Origin: Rhizopus sp. PT2906
Lineage: Eukaryota > Mucoromycota > Mucoromycetes > Mucorales > Rhizopodaceae
Reading direction: 5' to 3'
Assembly (NCBI GenBank): GCA_025529335.1
Contig: JAMYHX010000014.1
Location: forward strand, 1 to 64,000
DNA length: 64,000 bases
The stretch's first letter is position 1. Every line of letters starts with the position of its first letter. Made by a program: the position numbers and the translations under genes. The notes beneath the pieces are model-generated. The model was not told where the DNA came from, ran no database searches, and saw nothing but the letters and a program-made list of their open reading frames with translations. Shown in pieces: positions 26,048-37,371 of this stretch.

Positions 26048-27975
26048 TTAATTCTTAATTTTTAATGGATGGGCTTCTGTATTAAAGACCCACTGATCAA
26101 AAGGAAATCGTGGGTGATGAGGATTGTCAAAGATGAGATATAGATACTTTAACGTCTCTGCAAAGAAGAAACTAATTCAACGCATATACATATGTAAATA
26201 AGTCTCGATTTTTCACACTTCTTGTTAGTTACCTTTCTTCACGATCATCCCATGGGTATTCAATGTCGTCTACATTATATAAACCAGTGTACCCAGAGTT
26301 TGCTTTACAGTAAGTATATAAAGAGTTGAATATATCCCATGCCATATCTTGGTACACAGGATTTTTAGTGTACACATAAAAGTAATACAACGACTCCAAC
26401 GTCTCTGGTCGCAATATGTAAGATCTAACGACAGGCACAACGGAAGGTTTGTGTTCATAAAAGAATCGAGGTTTCATATCCCAAGTGAATACTTCTGGGG
26501 CTAGTCCTGTCATGGTAGAATCCCATGCACTATAGCACCCATTTAACAGACGGTTGGCAGCACTCTCGATATGCCCAAAATCGTCAGGGAAATGACGTGC
26601 GGCTAAAATCAACGCAGCAGGAGCAAAGCATGCCTACAGTAGTTGATGGGTGAAAGTGTAAACAAGACGTTTTGTCTCTTCTTACCAACTCATCCATACG
26701 ATAGCTGGGTTGACCGTCATTGATTTCAACTAGAAACGATAAGTTTGGGTCTACAGCTGAGTCAACAAGTAGTTGGGTTTCTAACCCATCGATAATTTCT
26801 TTGACTAGTTTGAATTTTGTTTGATCTTTGCCTTTTACTACTACAAGTTGTTTGATCAAGTACTACAGTATGTAAGACGTCATGGTACTCTAAAATACAT
26901 TATGTATACCTCATAAAAGCTATCGCCCATGCCACCCCAAGTGTAGCGGTCTAAGGGAAACAAAAAGGGTGTTATATAATAATTGATATTTGTAAACTAT
27001 ATGGACGTAATACCTGAAGCTGGTTTACCAGTATTCACATTGATCAGGTGGGGATAAAGGCCGCGCGTATCATTCATTTTAAGAAAAGCGTCATACACTC
27101 TTTGGCCCTTCAAAGAATTTTAGCTCCCATCGTTTTTTTTTTGTTTTTTTTTTAGCATGAGAAAAAGGCCATACTTACGATACGATGATACTTATAATTT
27201 CCTGTGATCTCTGATAACCTTGTAAACTCTATTTGAATCGTGCCAACTTCTGCTAAACAAGCGATTGGTGATCGTAAAGGTTTTCCTCTATATATATATA
27301 CATATATATTAATACAGCCCTTTCTTCATTTATGTTTACACTTACGTCTTAAAGTCCATGTACTGATAAGGAACTCCTGTAGGTGAATCAAATGCGGGAA
27401 TCAAGAGCTCTGTTAGTTCAACAGCCTTTTCGACAAAGACAAGATCGTTTGATAAATCATAAGCTGATAGTAGTCCGCCAACGTATCGTATGACTGTTTC
27501 AAACAGTTGTACCGGTTCCTCGGCCAAGGTCCAATTGATGTTGCGAACAAACTCTTTTGCCTCATCAAACTCTTTTTTCAGTCCCATGATATACAATGTG
27601 TCCAAACTATCAACGATGGTTGCACCCCAGCCGTTCCTAATGAAGGTTAGTATCAAACATGGCTGCAAGTATCTGTTACCTTGTATTTCTTGGACCATTA
27701 GAGACAGGTCTGTTTTCATCAAACCCCCAGCTATGGTTTCTATATCCATCCCAGGAAAAGATAAATGCATCTTTAATATATGATTGCTTTTCTTCCACTG
27801 TCAGTTTATCTGCCTCTGGTAAGCCTCCGTGCTCTTTTCGAATCAGTTTGCGACTCTTTCTACTGTTGATACTAAAAGGTCTTTGATCAAAAAAAGACAA
27901 AGAATCGATTTGATTCACTAGGAAGCATGATAAAATGATGTGGCATAGAAAAAATGCTGCTGATAGCTTTAGCAT
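26048..27975 (-). CDS. GH47 class I alpha-1,2-mannosidase
   Basis: Trims terminal alpha-1,2-mannose from N-glycans in the ER or Golgi. Eight exons: 27680..27975, 27346..27636, 27179..27287, 27014..27107, 26910..26950, 26686..26862, 26233..26633 and 26048..26171 (510 aa, in phase). The N-terminus is a signal peptide or anchor (LSAAFFLCHIILSCFLV). Family blocks: NGWGATIVDSLDTLYIMGL, GGLLSAYDLS, DRYTWGGMGDSFYEYL and, after splicing, SFFFAETLKYLYLIFD near the end, which carries a catalytic Glu. The C-terminus FNTEAHPLK is also typical of the family, where a Thr-Glu pair binds calcium. Length matches fungal secreted or ER members. Confidence 0.9.
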
Positions 27976-28143
27976 TTTTTAAAAGAAAAAGAGAGAGAGA
28001 GAGAGAGAGAAAAGAATCACACGCTAGGGACAATTTGTAGTTAGGAGAAAAGTCATTGCAGGTTACTCTAAAAATCAAAGTCCGAAGTGTTTTGCATTGT
28101 TTATTTTTTTTCTTCCCCCTTTCCCTTTCTCTCCTTGAAAGTC

Positions 28144-29152
28144 ATGGACGACGATGACACATTGTAAGTTAATATTCAAAAACAACGCCAAATACGTATA
28201 ACTGATTTTTTTTCTATAGTTTGCCTGATCAGCAAAACAGATTAAAAGCTCAAATAAAAATACTTAAAGAAAGACGTAAGATCAAGAATAGATTAAGCAT
28301 AAAGCCACCCTGACTTTTAGTGTAGTTGCTAAAGCAAATGAGAAACAAAAAAGATTAAAAAGAGAACTATTGGAAGAAGATATATCCTATTTGGTAGTCA
28401 CCAAATTAGCAAACACATTTACAGATCCAACCATAACAGCAAAACGAGACATTTCTAATGCTAAGCAAGATATCTTCAATCAAATGAGACAAGCAGTAAA
28501 GAATAACTGTATACAAGAAATGATCAGTTACCATCGCCTATGTGGACGTACGATATTCAACTTTAAAAAGAATCATGTGGGAATAAGATTAGAAACATTC
28601 TATGATAGAACATACAAGGAACCTTATTATTTACTGTTCCTGAAAGATGACTTTTCAAAGGTGGACAGACATACATTGCCTCCATTTATTCCTATTCACG
28701 AATTGGAAAAGAAATTCATGCCGCATAATATTGAGGTAATATATAAAAATCAAGATTCGTTTGTTCACCTTTCTTTCTCTCTCTATTAGACATTCATACG
28801 TATCGTTCATGACTGTGTACAGGCATATGTCACTAGAAGAGAGCAATTAAACGAAATAAATAAATTAACAGAAGAAGGCTATGATATCAAGATTCTATCG
28901 GAAAATATGTCCAAGTCTGATGTGGATATCAAAGTTCATACTGGCAGCAGAATCCTGTGTGTAAATATTAAATATGAAAACAAGACCTCAGCATACCCGA
29001 CACAAGTCAACATTACAGATGAAAGAGGCACCATAGAGTCAACAGATGATTACGAAGAGTTAAAAGAAAGATTGATGTATTATAAATTGGCAGACACATT
29101 GCAGAGTATATTAGCTGAAAGGACAAATACAGAAGATATCATGATTGAATAA
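28144..29152 (+). CDS. CENP-O (Mcm21/Mal2)-like kinetochore protein
   Basis: CENP-O/Mcm21 is part of the COMA inner-kinetochore complex. Four exons: 28144..28163, 28220..28275, 28326..28735 and 28790..29152 (282 aa, in phase). The N-terminal third is a coiled coil (NEKQKRLKRELLEED). The conserved body has MISYHRLCGRTIFNFKKNHV, GIRLETFYDRTYKEPYYLLF and a final helical segment, which match the RWD-type CENP-O fold as I know it. The first exon carries only about seven codons (MDDDDTF across the junction), so the start depends on a 56-nt intron. The stop lies 3 bp from the stop of the convergent RNase gene. Identification is by motif recall. Confidence 0.65.
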
Positions 29153-29155
29153 AAA

Positions 29156-32100
29156 TTACATGAAGGGGTTAGTTGGGTAAATGTTTACAATAGGTGGAGA
29201 TCTTTCTACATTCACTTGGATTCTAACATTCAACTTTGAAAATGTCTTGAATGTTTGCATCCTTGTTTCTTTATCCAATGTGTTTTCTTCCAACAGCTCT
29301 TCTGGAATCTTTACTGTCACTACTTCATTATTCTCATCATCATTATCTTGCTCATCATCCAACTCGATCTGCGTGCCCACGGGTTCTACAAAATCTTGAT
29401 CACTTCTTCGCTTTTGATCCCATTCCCAGCTTGAATCAACACCTTCTTTCCAATAGACAGACAAGGTAGTCTTATTTCCATCAAAGACATACCTTTCGAT
29501 AGGTATCGCGTCTACATGAAGACGCTTTTCAAGTCCGTATTCAGGAACAAGTATATCGATAGCATCTTTCAGCACTTGAGTCACAATAGCAGTACAGATA
29601 ACAGGCTTCTTGGTTTCCTTCTCCAAGTTGTAAAGATAGTGATAGAGATACAATTGCAAGTTCATATCTTGCGAGTTCTTGGCTCCTTCCTTTCGCTCGT
29701 TACAATGTCCAGCTGCTTTTTGAACGGCAGCCTTTTTATAGCCACATGACTTTTTGTTGGCAAGTGCGGCTTCTAACTGTCTATGGACAATGATATCTGC
29801 AAATCGTCGAATGGGAGAAGTAAAATGCGTATAGTACGGCACATTGAGAGCATAATGTCTGAATCTGTTGATATCTTCGAAGGATCCCGTACAAAAATAT
29901 TTGGCTCTCTGCATTGGCTTTACTGCCAAAAGCTTCAGAACTGACTTGACATCTTCGGATTCAATAGAATTAAATGATTCTTGAAGGCTTCCTGCACTTG
30001 ATCCGTCAAATTTATAACCTAAGCTGTCAACAATTCTCAAGAATTCATTCTACAAGCGTGTGAGCAAAACGTGAATTCATCATAAACAACACTTACCAAG
30101 CTCTTTTCATGAGGAGGAGAGTGCTGACGAAGAAGTGCTTCATTTGGATAATGCTCACGAATCTTTTCAGCAACACTCATGTTGGCACGCAACATAAATT
30201 CCTCAATCAATCTATTTGCATCCTTTTGCTCATAAATAGAAACCTCACAAGGCTCACCAATGTCATTTAACTTGAACGAAAGGCGGATAGAGTTGATGGA
30301 TAGTGCGCCATTCGCAAATCGACGCTCACGCATCTTTTTGGACATTTCGAACAGATAGAGAATATCTTGTTCTACGTCGGATACCTTATGGTCGTCTCGA
30401 ATAACCACCGCCTTTGGTAAACCATGTCCCTCGATGACACTTTGAGCATCGTCATAGGCTAATTTGGCACAAGATCGAATGATAGTCTTGCCAAACCAGG
30501 TCTCTTTTACGTTACCAGCACTGTCCATCTTCCAAATAACAGAGAATGCAAGTCGATCGACGCCTGGATTTAAACTACAGAGTTCCTCACATAGGAGAGG
30601 GGGAAGCATCGGAATGACACGGTCACAGAGATAAGTACTCGTTCCTCTGTCAAATGCTTCATGATCCAAGGCAGTATGCTGCTTTACAAAATGAGATACA
30701 TCCGCGATATGAACACCCACTTCAAAACTATCTTTATCCAATTGAGTGACATGGACAGCGTCGTCAAGATCTAATATAATATTTCAGTTACCAGTCCCCT
30801 TATTCATATTCATATATATTCTTTCTTACCTTTGGCTGTAGCAGGATCGATTGTGAATATACGCGTTGTGCGTAAATCACGTCTTTTATCAATCTCGGAT
30901 TGCTCAATGGACCAAGGTGTAGGAGGTAATCCACTGAGCGCCTTTTTACTGAAAGGAAGTTCTAAAATACCATTGTCCGCCAAGATAGCTTCTGTCTCTG
31001 CTGGAATGTTACCAATATGACCCAACTCACGAACAAATGCACCAATAGGATTTAACGAGTCAATTGGCCATCGAGTGATCTTGACGACAACAATAAGATT
31101 TGCATACTTGGCTTCATTATCCAGAATATCATAAGGAGCATTCTTAACTGGAATCATAATCAATGGAGCGCGCTTGTCGAGAGGCTTAAACCATACGACG
31201 CGTACATTATGGTTGCCCTTCTTGGGTTCTATTTCTTTATCGCTATTTGAAGACCGAGAGTCCTCTACTGCCTCTTGTCCCTCATCGTCATCCACCAATT
31301 CATTTACTGCTTCTATATCAGTCTCTTCTTCTGCAGCATTACCATTTGCAGCTGCATTTGTTCCATTGGATGCTCGTTGAATCGATATCGTACCGGAAAA
31401 CAAACGATCTTTACGCACACTTTGGACACAGACCACTTTGCCAGCATACTTTGGCTTTGACTTTTCATCAACAATAACTGAATCACTCTCATCCTTCTTG
31501 CGTGCCATACCATCTTTCTTCTTTGCCCACACGGCATCCACATCGACCAATTCTACAAAGACTGTATCTCCTTCTAAAGCGCGATTACGATCACGCGGTC
31601 CAAAGATAAAGATGTCTGACTCCAATTTATCCGTTGTGACATAAGCATCGGTACGATTACGCTTGTTGATGCGAAGGATCCCTTTATATAAGTTTGTCTC
31701 CTTCTCCTTGGCTCTCTTTTCGCAGATTTTAGGATCCAAGTAACGTTCGAATCGCATACGACCTTTACGTCCATACAAAACGTCATAAGGGTGACAATAG
31801 TCGACAGTCAGTAATTCTTTCTTTTGCTCTTCATTCAAGCTCTTAGTCATGTTCTTTCCTTCCTTTTTCGCTAATACCACAGGCTTTACATCCTCTCCAA
31901 GTTGCCTCTTTGTGAAACCCGACGATTTGGTTGATCTTGGCTTTTGATCTGTGCTCACTCCCTTTTCCTTTTTGGCAGGCAATTTGACACTAGGTGTCGA
32001 AACCTTAAACTCGACTTCTTCTACTTTGATCTGTCTTGTCTTCTTCTTGGAAGCAGATGGTTTCACAGACTCAGATTCATGCTCCTTGTCTTGCTTTTTC

Positions 32101-32741
32101 TTCTTTTCCTGATGGTCACGGGCATGCACTTTTTGACTCTTTACAGGCTTTTCAGATGACAGTAAGGACTGAGGAGGAGGCACTGCGCTATACTTTCCGT
32201 TCTTTGCTGAATGATTGCTGGCAATAGATTCTGAAGGGGCTGAACGGCTCTTTTGCATGATAGGCTTTGACTTTTTCTTTTTCGCTTCTGGAGCAAACCG
32301 AATGGATGGAAGGTCATGAAGCTTCACAGGACCACCGAGCGCTTTCTCAAGCTCATGATAATCAAACACCTCTATCTCACCCTCCACATCTTCTTCGTAA
32401 TCTAGAGCTGTGACGATAACTGAAGATTCAGCACCATCCAACACCGCAGCATGTTCTACCGCAGTCGGTTTCTTGTCATCGCTCTTCTTTTTCAGCTTGG
32501 ATCGATTCTTTTTCGTTTCAGCAGGATCCGCCGTATCTTTATTCTTCTTCTTCTTGACAGGCTTCTTAGTCTTCTTTTCTTGCTGTACATCAGCCTCTTC
32601 TTTCTTTATCTTCTTTTTATCCTTTGCTGCCTTTTTCGCCGCAGTAGTCTATTAAATGATAAGTAAGGATAGCAACAATAGATAGCTTACATCTACTACT
32701 TGTTGGTTATTTTTATCTACAATAACCTTTTCTTCTATCAT
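29156..32741 (-). CDS. Dis3L2/Ssd1-family RNB exoribonuclease
   Basis: RNase II family protein, 3'-5' exonuclease or RNA-binding relative. Four exons: 32691..32741, 30830..32648, 30097..30770 and 29156..30049 (1,145 aa, in phase). Residues 1-300 are Lys/Ser-rich and disordered. Cold-shock-like domains follow, starting near CHPYDVLYGRKGRMRFERYL. The RNB domain includes TIDPATAKDLDDAVHV, with all four acidic residues of the catalytic centre, and HIADVSHFVKQH. Ascomycete Ssd1 proteins have lost these residues, so this copy could be an active nuclease. The second intron falls between the TAK and DLDD of this motif. A C-terminal S1-like region ends with TNPFM. Confidence 0.88.
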
Positions 32742-33135
32742 CTATTTTATTAAAAACAGAAAAGAAAAAAATGGAAATGAAAAATGTCATTGCGTTTTCA
32801 TTTTGCCCTCAGAATCAGTCTGTCCAATGAAAATTTATTTTCATGCAAAGTCACAGAAGATTTTGTCCAATCACTCTAAAAACACTACTAACATATAATA
32901 AATATAATACGTCGGAAAACATGCATGTAACACAAACGTTTACCGGAATTAGCCGCACATTGGGCCATTTTTTGTTATTTGTTCGAACCGAGCCTCGGAC
33001 CACAATCATATGAATTTACTTACCCCTTTTTCTCTCTCTTACAATAAATCCCTTTTAAAAGAATCAGGTATGGACATGCCTTAAAAAAAAAAGACCACAC
33101 CATATAGTTCCTATTCACTAACATTATCCTCCATC
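32742..33135. other. Spacer with CCAAT motifs and a GC-richer stretch
   Basis: Upstream region of the RNase gene. CCAAT occurs twice (near 32822 and 32868). A block around 32937-33000, with CCGGAATTAGCCGC and GTTCGAACCGAGCCTCGG, is richer in GC than the surrounding DNA and is partly palindromic. No gene is seen. Confidence 0.35.
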
Positions 33136-33417
33136 TTGACGCTTATTAGAAAATTGGAAAACAACAACCAGAGTACAACCAGCTGCTTTTCCTGCTATGC
33201 ACCTTTACCCGTTTCACGTTATCGCACCTGTCAAGCATGCAGAGAACAAGTAGCAGCAGCACACCGCAGACATCGTACCAAAGACCAACACGAAGAAACT
33301 GATGTTGCTACTAGGTCTACTTTAAAAACTGCAAACTTGACCTCATTTTTACTAGCTGCCTCTACACGTCTACAAAACTATCAAAGAATCCATAACTACT
33401 ATTGTCAAGATAGATGA
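33136..33417 (+). CDS. Small ORF with a Cys-pair motif, unassigned
   Basis: A 93-codon open frame with no ATG of its own; it begins with TTG, so a real gene would need an upstream exon ending at an AG such as TTATTAG near 33150. The motif CFSCYAPLPVSRYRTCQACR (two CxxC pairs 12 residues apart) looks like a small zinc-binding knuckle, followed by a basic stretch AHRRHRTK. I do not recognise the protein. It sits just before the Fanzor-like fragment and could be a separate gene or part of the same decayed element. Confidence 0.25.
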   Translation: MTLIRKLENNNQSTTSCFSCYAPLPVSRYRTCQACREQVAAAHRRHRTKDQHEETDVATRSTLKTANLTSFLLAASTRLQNYQRIHNYYCQDR

Positions 33418-33452
33418 TATATCACTCTCTTACATGGTGTGTATTTTAATAA

Positions 33453-34013
33453 CGCTGCATATGGCATAACTCTCAAAAGTTAAAGTTCAAAACGTATATC
33501 AACAAGCAAAAAGGAATTCAAGAAATTGTTAAAAGACTCTTTGACGACAGCAAAAAGTATGACAAATCAAGCACAGTTGGCGCTAAAAACAAAAACAAAA
33601 ACAAAAACAAACATGTACCTCTACTTCTTGCTGATCTCCCTTCCTCCTCTCAACAGAAGCGGATCATTGCGTTCGAAAATGGTTCTTTTTGTTCAAGTGT
33701 GAAAGGAAAACGAGCTGCACCTACAAAACGAATCACTGAAGAAATCAGACGAAAATGCAAACAACCCAACGAGGGGAGCGAATTTGTTTATGTTGACGAG
33801 TACTTAACGAGTCAGATCTGTAACAAGTGCAAATCCAAACAATTAAATAACATCTCAATTACTGGATCAAAGCGAAGAGTACACTCTATTCTTAAGTGTG
33901 AATCTTGGAATCGCGATGTGAATAGTGCATTAAATATATACGGTATCTTTGTTTACAAATCAAAACACGATAATGAAAGTCCTTCCCCCTTCAAAAGACC
34001 TTCAAAGGACTAA
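33453..34013 (+). pseudogene. Fanzor/TnpB-like nuclease, C-terminal fragment
   Basis: An open frame of 186 codons bounded upstream by two stops (TAATAA at 33447-33452). It resembles the C-terminal half of Fanzor proteins, eukaryotic relatives of the RNA-guided nuclease TnpB. Visible features are TYINKQKGIQEIVKRLF, the zinc-ribbon start VDEYLTSQICNKC (with the RuvC-II-type Glu) and the RuvC-III-like WNRDVNSALNIYGIF with its Asp. The second zinc pair is damaged: only LKCES remains where a C-x2-C is expected. The N-terminal and RuvC-I parts are missing upstream, so the copy should be inactive. A short AAAAAC repeat lies at about 33587-33611. Confidence 0.65.
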
Positions 34014-34435
34014 TTATACCGTGTATTTAATGCGCTGTCTCATAACTGCAGTGCATTCCTTAACGCCTTGGTAAGTATAAAATGAACAATGCATTGTTTT
34101 TTATTCATTAGTCTTTTAGCTAAAATATAATAAAGCCTGATAATATTTGTGAATGCATTTATAAAAAACTGAAATGATGATCACTTCATTATGGATAGAA
34201 GAAAAACAAAACTCAATTTTGATTGATATGCCACAGTTGATGTTTTGATAATAAACAATAATATTTGCTATATCAATCTTGACCTTGTAAATGAAGGCTA
34301 TTGGATATGAATGTTAAAAACATGCAATGTTTAAAAATAGTCAAAAAGATATAGAGGGCGTTCAGCATCAAGTCAGTGATACTAAGGACGTTAGTAAAGT
34401 GAGTATGAATTGCACGGTTATTTGGTGGATATTAT
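34014..34435. other. Spacer downstream of the Fanzor-like fragment
   Basis: AT-rich, no gene seen. In Fanzor loci a guide RNA can lie next to the nuclease 3' end; I cannot recognise one here. Confidence 0.4.
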
Positions 34436-34638
34436 ACTTTTTCTTGAGTAATTGTAATGTATGTTGTTACTATCAGCAAATCTGCCCAAAGCTAGAATCT
34501 GATAAGCGAATGCTTGTATAATGCTTCTGCGCGGTTCTTCGGCTTTTTCTTGAGCAATTGTAATGTATGTTGCTACTATCAGCAAATCTGCTCAAAGCTA
34601 AAATCTGATAGGTGAATGTTTGTATAAAGCTTTTCTGC
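34436..34638. repeat. Two-copy tandem repeat, period about 106 bp
   Basis: A block starting CTTTTTCTTGAG at about 34437 repeats at 34543 with roughly 90 percent identity. Both copies contain TTGTAATGTATGTTG, CTATCAGCAAATCTGC and AATCTGATA in the same order. The copies extend about 95 bp. No coding potential is evident. Confidence 0.85.
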
Positions 34639-34866
34639 TTGATATACTCAATATACATCAACCAATGTCAATTTTTTTTTTTTTTCAAAGATGAGCTTCA
34701 TCATAAATGTCTTCCCCTGTAATAAACTATGGTGATAATAATTTCCATTTTTGTCATAATTCAAGACTAGCTCTGTACGACTATTTAAAGTCCAAAGCAA
34801 AATTAGACTCAGTTTTTTTTTTCTGCCTATTTTTTTTTTTTTTTTTTTTTTTTGCAACGTAAATAA

Positions 34867-36820
34867 ATGGAGCAGAAGATAACTAAACCATTGCCATATA
34901 AGCAATTGGCCATCATTTGTACCTGTAGATTTGCTGTAAGATAGAGAAATAGTATATATATACATTGATCCATAGTAGCTTAGCTTTGTTTTTAGGAACC
35001 TATTTGTTTTACCGTCATATTTCCATTTATTGTGCAAGTAAATAGATACACAAACATAAACCTTTTGTTTATACTCAACATATTGTATAGATGGTTAGAG
35101 ACTTTCATGTGGTAGATGAAAAGGGCGTTGGTTACTATGTCGGATTCATTACTTCCTGTTTTGCATTATCTCAGCTATTAACAGGTATAGATGATGATGC
35201 CATTTATATATATATTGTGTATCAACCTATTATAGGCATTCATTGGGGTATGCTCTCGGACAGGATCGGGAGAAGACCGGTTATTTTGCAGGGTCTAGTA
35301 GGCACGATCATAAGTATCCTACTCTTTGGATTATCGAAATCATTCATTTGGGCATTAGTCTCTCGAAGTCTTTGTGGCTTGCTGGTAAAGTGTTGCAAGA
35401 ACTGGTTTTCGCTATATGTACTAAAAAAGAAGCCTCCCATCTTTTGATAGAATGGTAATATTGGTGTATTGAAAAGCATGGTATCAGAATTAACCACTGA
35501 TCATTTACCACATCAGAGAGCCCGAGCATTCTCTTTACTACCACTGATGTACGGCCTTGGATCTATTTTTGGTCCGATGCTTGGCGGCTTTCTATCTCAT
35601 CCGGTTCAAAATTATCCCGGAGTGTTCGGTCATTTGGGGTTCGTGACTGATTTCTTGACGGAGTATCCCTACTTTTTGCCATGCTTCATTTCAGCGTTTA
35701 TCTGTACTTTGGGATTGATATTCGGCCTGTTTTTCTTGGAAGAAACACATCCGGTGTACGCGCATCATTCAGAAGATGAAGAAACTTCCTTGATCCAAAC
35801 AGAGAACGAGCAAAACTACTCTACTTTTAAAAAACAAAAAGATCAACGCTCACCTACACCTACTATCAAGGACAGATACAAACCACCTACGCTCAAGGAA
35901 TCCATTACACCACAGGTTCTTGCCATCTGTATCGCCTATGGATTGTTTGCTTTCCAAGCTATTTACATGGACGGTAAGTTGTATTATCAATTGGGCGAAT
36001 AAATCACGATACTTACTGTACCTATAAAGAGCTATTCCCTCTTTATACTGCCAGTACCAGAGAAAATGGTGGTTTAGGCTTTAGTTCAAACGAGATCGGC
36101 GTTGCTCTTGCCTACGCTGGTTTGGTCACTCTTGCCTCTCAATTGCTCATCTTGCCCGCCTTAACACGAAGATTTGGATTACTTCGTTTGTTCCAGATCG
36201 TTCTCTTTATTTTGATCTTTTTATATCTCTCTCAAGGCATCATTCGTACACTGTACTATGTACCTGATTTTGACGGACGTAAGAATACGAAATTCTGGGT
36301 TTGGGTAGGTCTGATCATATCACAGACTATCAAGACAATCTGTCATACTATCTGCTTCACTGGATGCACCATTCTTATCAACAATGCGGCTCCTAGAAAA
36401 GATGCTTTGGGTGCTGTGAATGGATTCTCTCAATGTAAGGATTACAAGAAATGTTCAGAATATTACGATTAACATTTTATAATTAAGGCTGTGCAAGTGC
36501 TACAAGAGCTATAGGACCAGCTGTTTGTGGTAGTTTATGGTCAGCGTAAGTCTTGTCTCTTCTCTCTATAATTACAAGCTAACTTTTTTTTTCTTAATAG
36601 AGCATTAACTACCACTTGGTTGCCTTACACAATTCGTGTCAATGTCAGTTTTGTTTTCCTTGCATTGATTGGCACAGTTACGTTTATACTCAGTAAGAGA
36701 TTAGACCCTGAATACTATGAACAGGCACATACAAGAGAAGAGACTGTTGAAGTTGATAAAAGCAGAGCCAGCTCAATACAAGAAGAACAACAGGCATCTA
36801 CGAGCAACCCTTCACATTAA
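34867..36820 (+). CDS. MFS transporter, zinc-induced-facilitator/Tet-like
   Basis: Major facilitator protein, likely a proton antiporter of the plasma or vacuolar membrane; substrate unknown. Eight exons: 34867..34935, 34996..35037, 35091..35184, 35236..35384, 35451..35973, 36030..36434, 36488..36545 and 36601..36820 (519 aa, in phase). Twelve hydrophobic segments are expected. Motif A is seen as HWGMLSDRIGRRPVILQG in the loop between helices 2 and 3. A hydrophilic central loop (about residues 230-275) contains acidic and Ser-rich sequence. The first two exons (23 and 14 codons) restore the usual start RFAEPICFTVIFPFIVQMV. The C-terminal tail is polar. Confidence 0.87.
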
Positions 36821-36925
36821 TAGTTGACTTTATTGCTACAAGTGTAAGATAAGCATTGATGTTTACTATTATATTATTATTATTAAAATAAAGATTAAGT
36901 TTATAAAGTAAAAAATTATAAAAGA

Positions 36926-37371
36926 TCACTTTGTTGTATACGATTTTCCTTCCATCACGCTGACACGATAAACGGTTCTGGGATTAGAAAAAGACGGTAC
37001 TACATAATACACCTTCTTGGGTTCCTCAGCTTTTTTACATGCTGCGCATTTATTATCAGGTGTACACGCCAGTACGCACTTGTGAGCCTTTTTCTTTTCT
37101 TCTTTTGGTGGTGGTGGAGGCTTTGATTGATGACAGATACATGGTTGCTGTGGAAACATGGGTGGATAGTAAGGCTGAGGATAATAATTGACACAGTAGC
37201 AGACAGAGGGAGGGGGAGGGGCACAAGGAGCTTTCGATGGCGGCTTTTCAACAACAACAGTAGTTACTTTCTTGGTCTAATATGAATTAACACACATAAA
37301 TTATACATGTTTATATATGTATATACCTTTTTAAAATTCATTCCAAATGGATCGTTCCAGAGACTTGTCAT
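36926..37371 (-). CDS. Small Cys/Pro-rich protein of unknown function
   Basis: Exons 37327..37371 and 36926..37276 give 131 aa in phase; the donor is GTATATAC and the acceptor ATATTAG. It has no signal peptide. The middle is Pro- and Tyr-rich (NYYPQPYYPPMFPQQPCICH), followed by a Lys-rich part and a pair of Cys-x2-Cys-like sites (CTPDNKCAACKK). The pattern might bind metal or form disulfides. It is convergent with the MFS gene, whose stop is about 105 bp away. I do not recognise a family. Confidence 0.6.

Noticed and set aside
31174..31660. Several plus-strand ORFs within the RNase gene
   Set aside because: Shadows of the long coding exon, rich in Ser/Leu/Phe as expected from antisense of Glu/Asp/Lys codons.
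32975..33000. A tRNA T-loop (GTTCGAACC)
   Set aside because: No matching acceptor, D or anticodon arms can be drawn around it on either strand.
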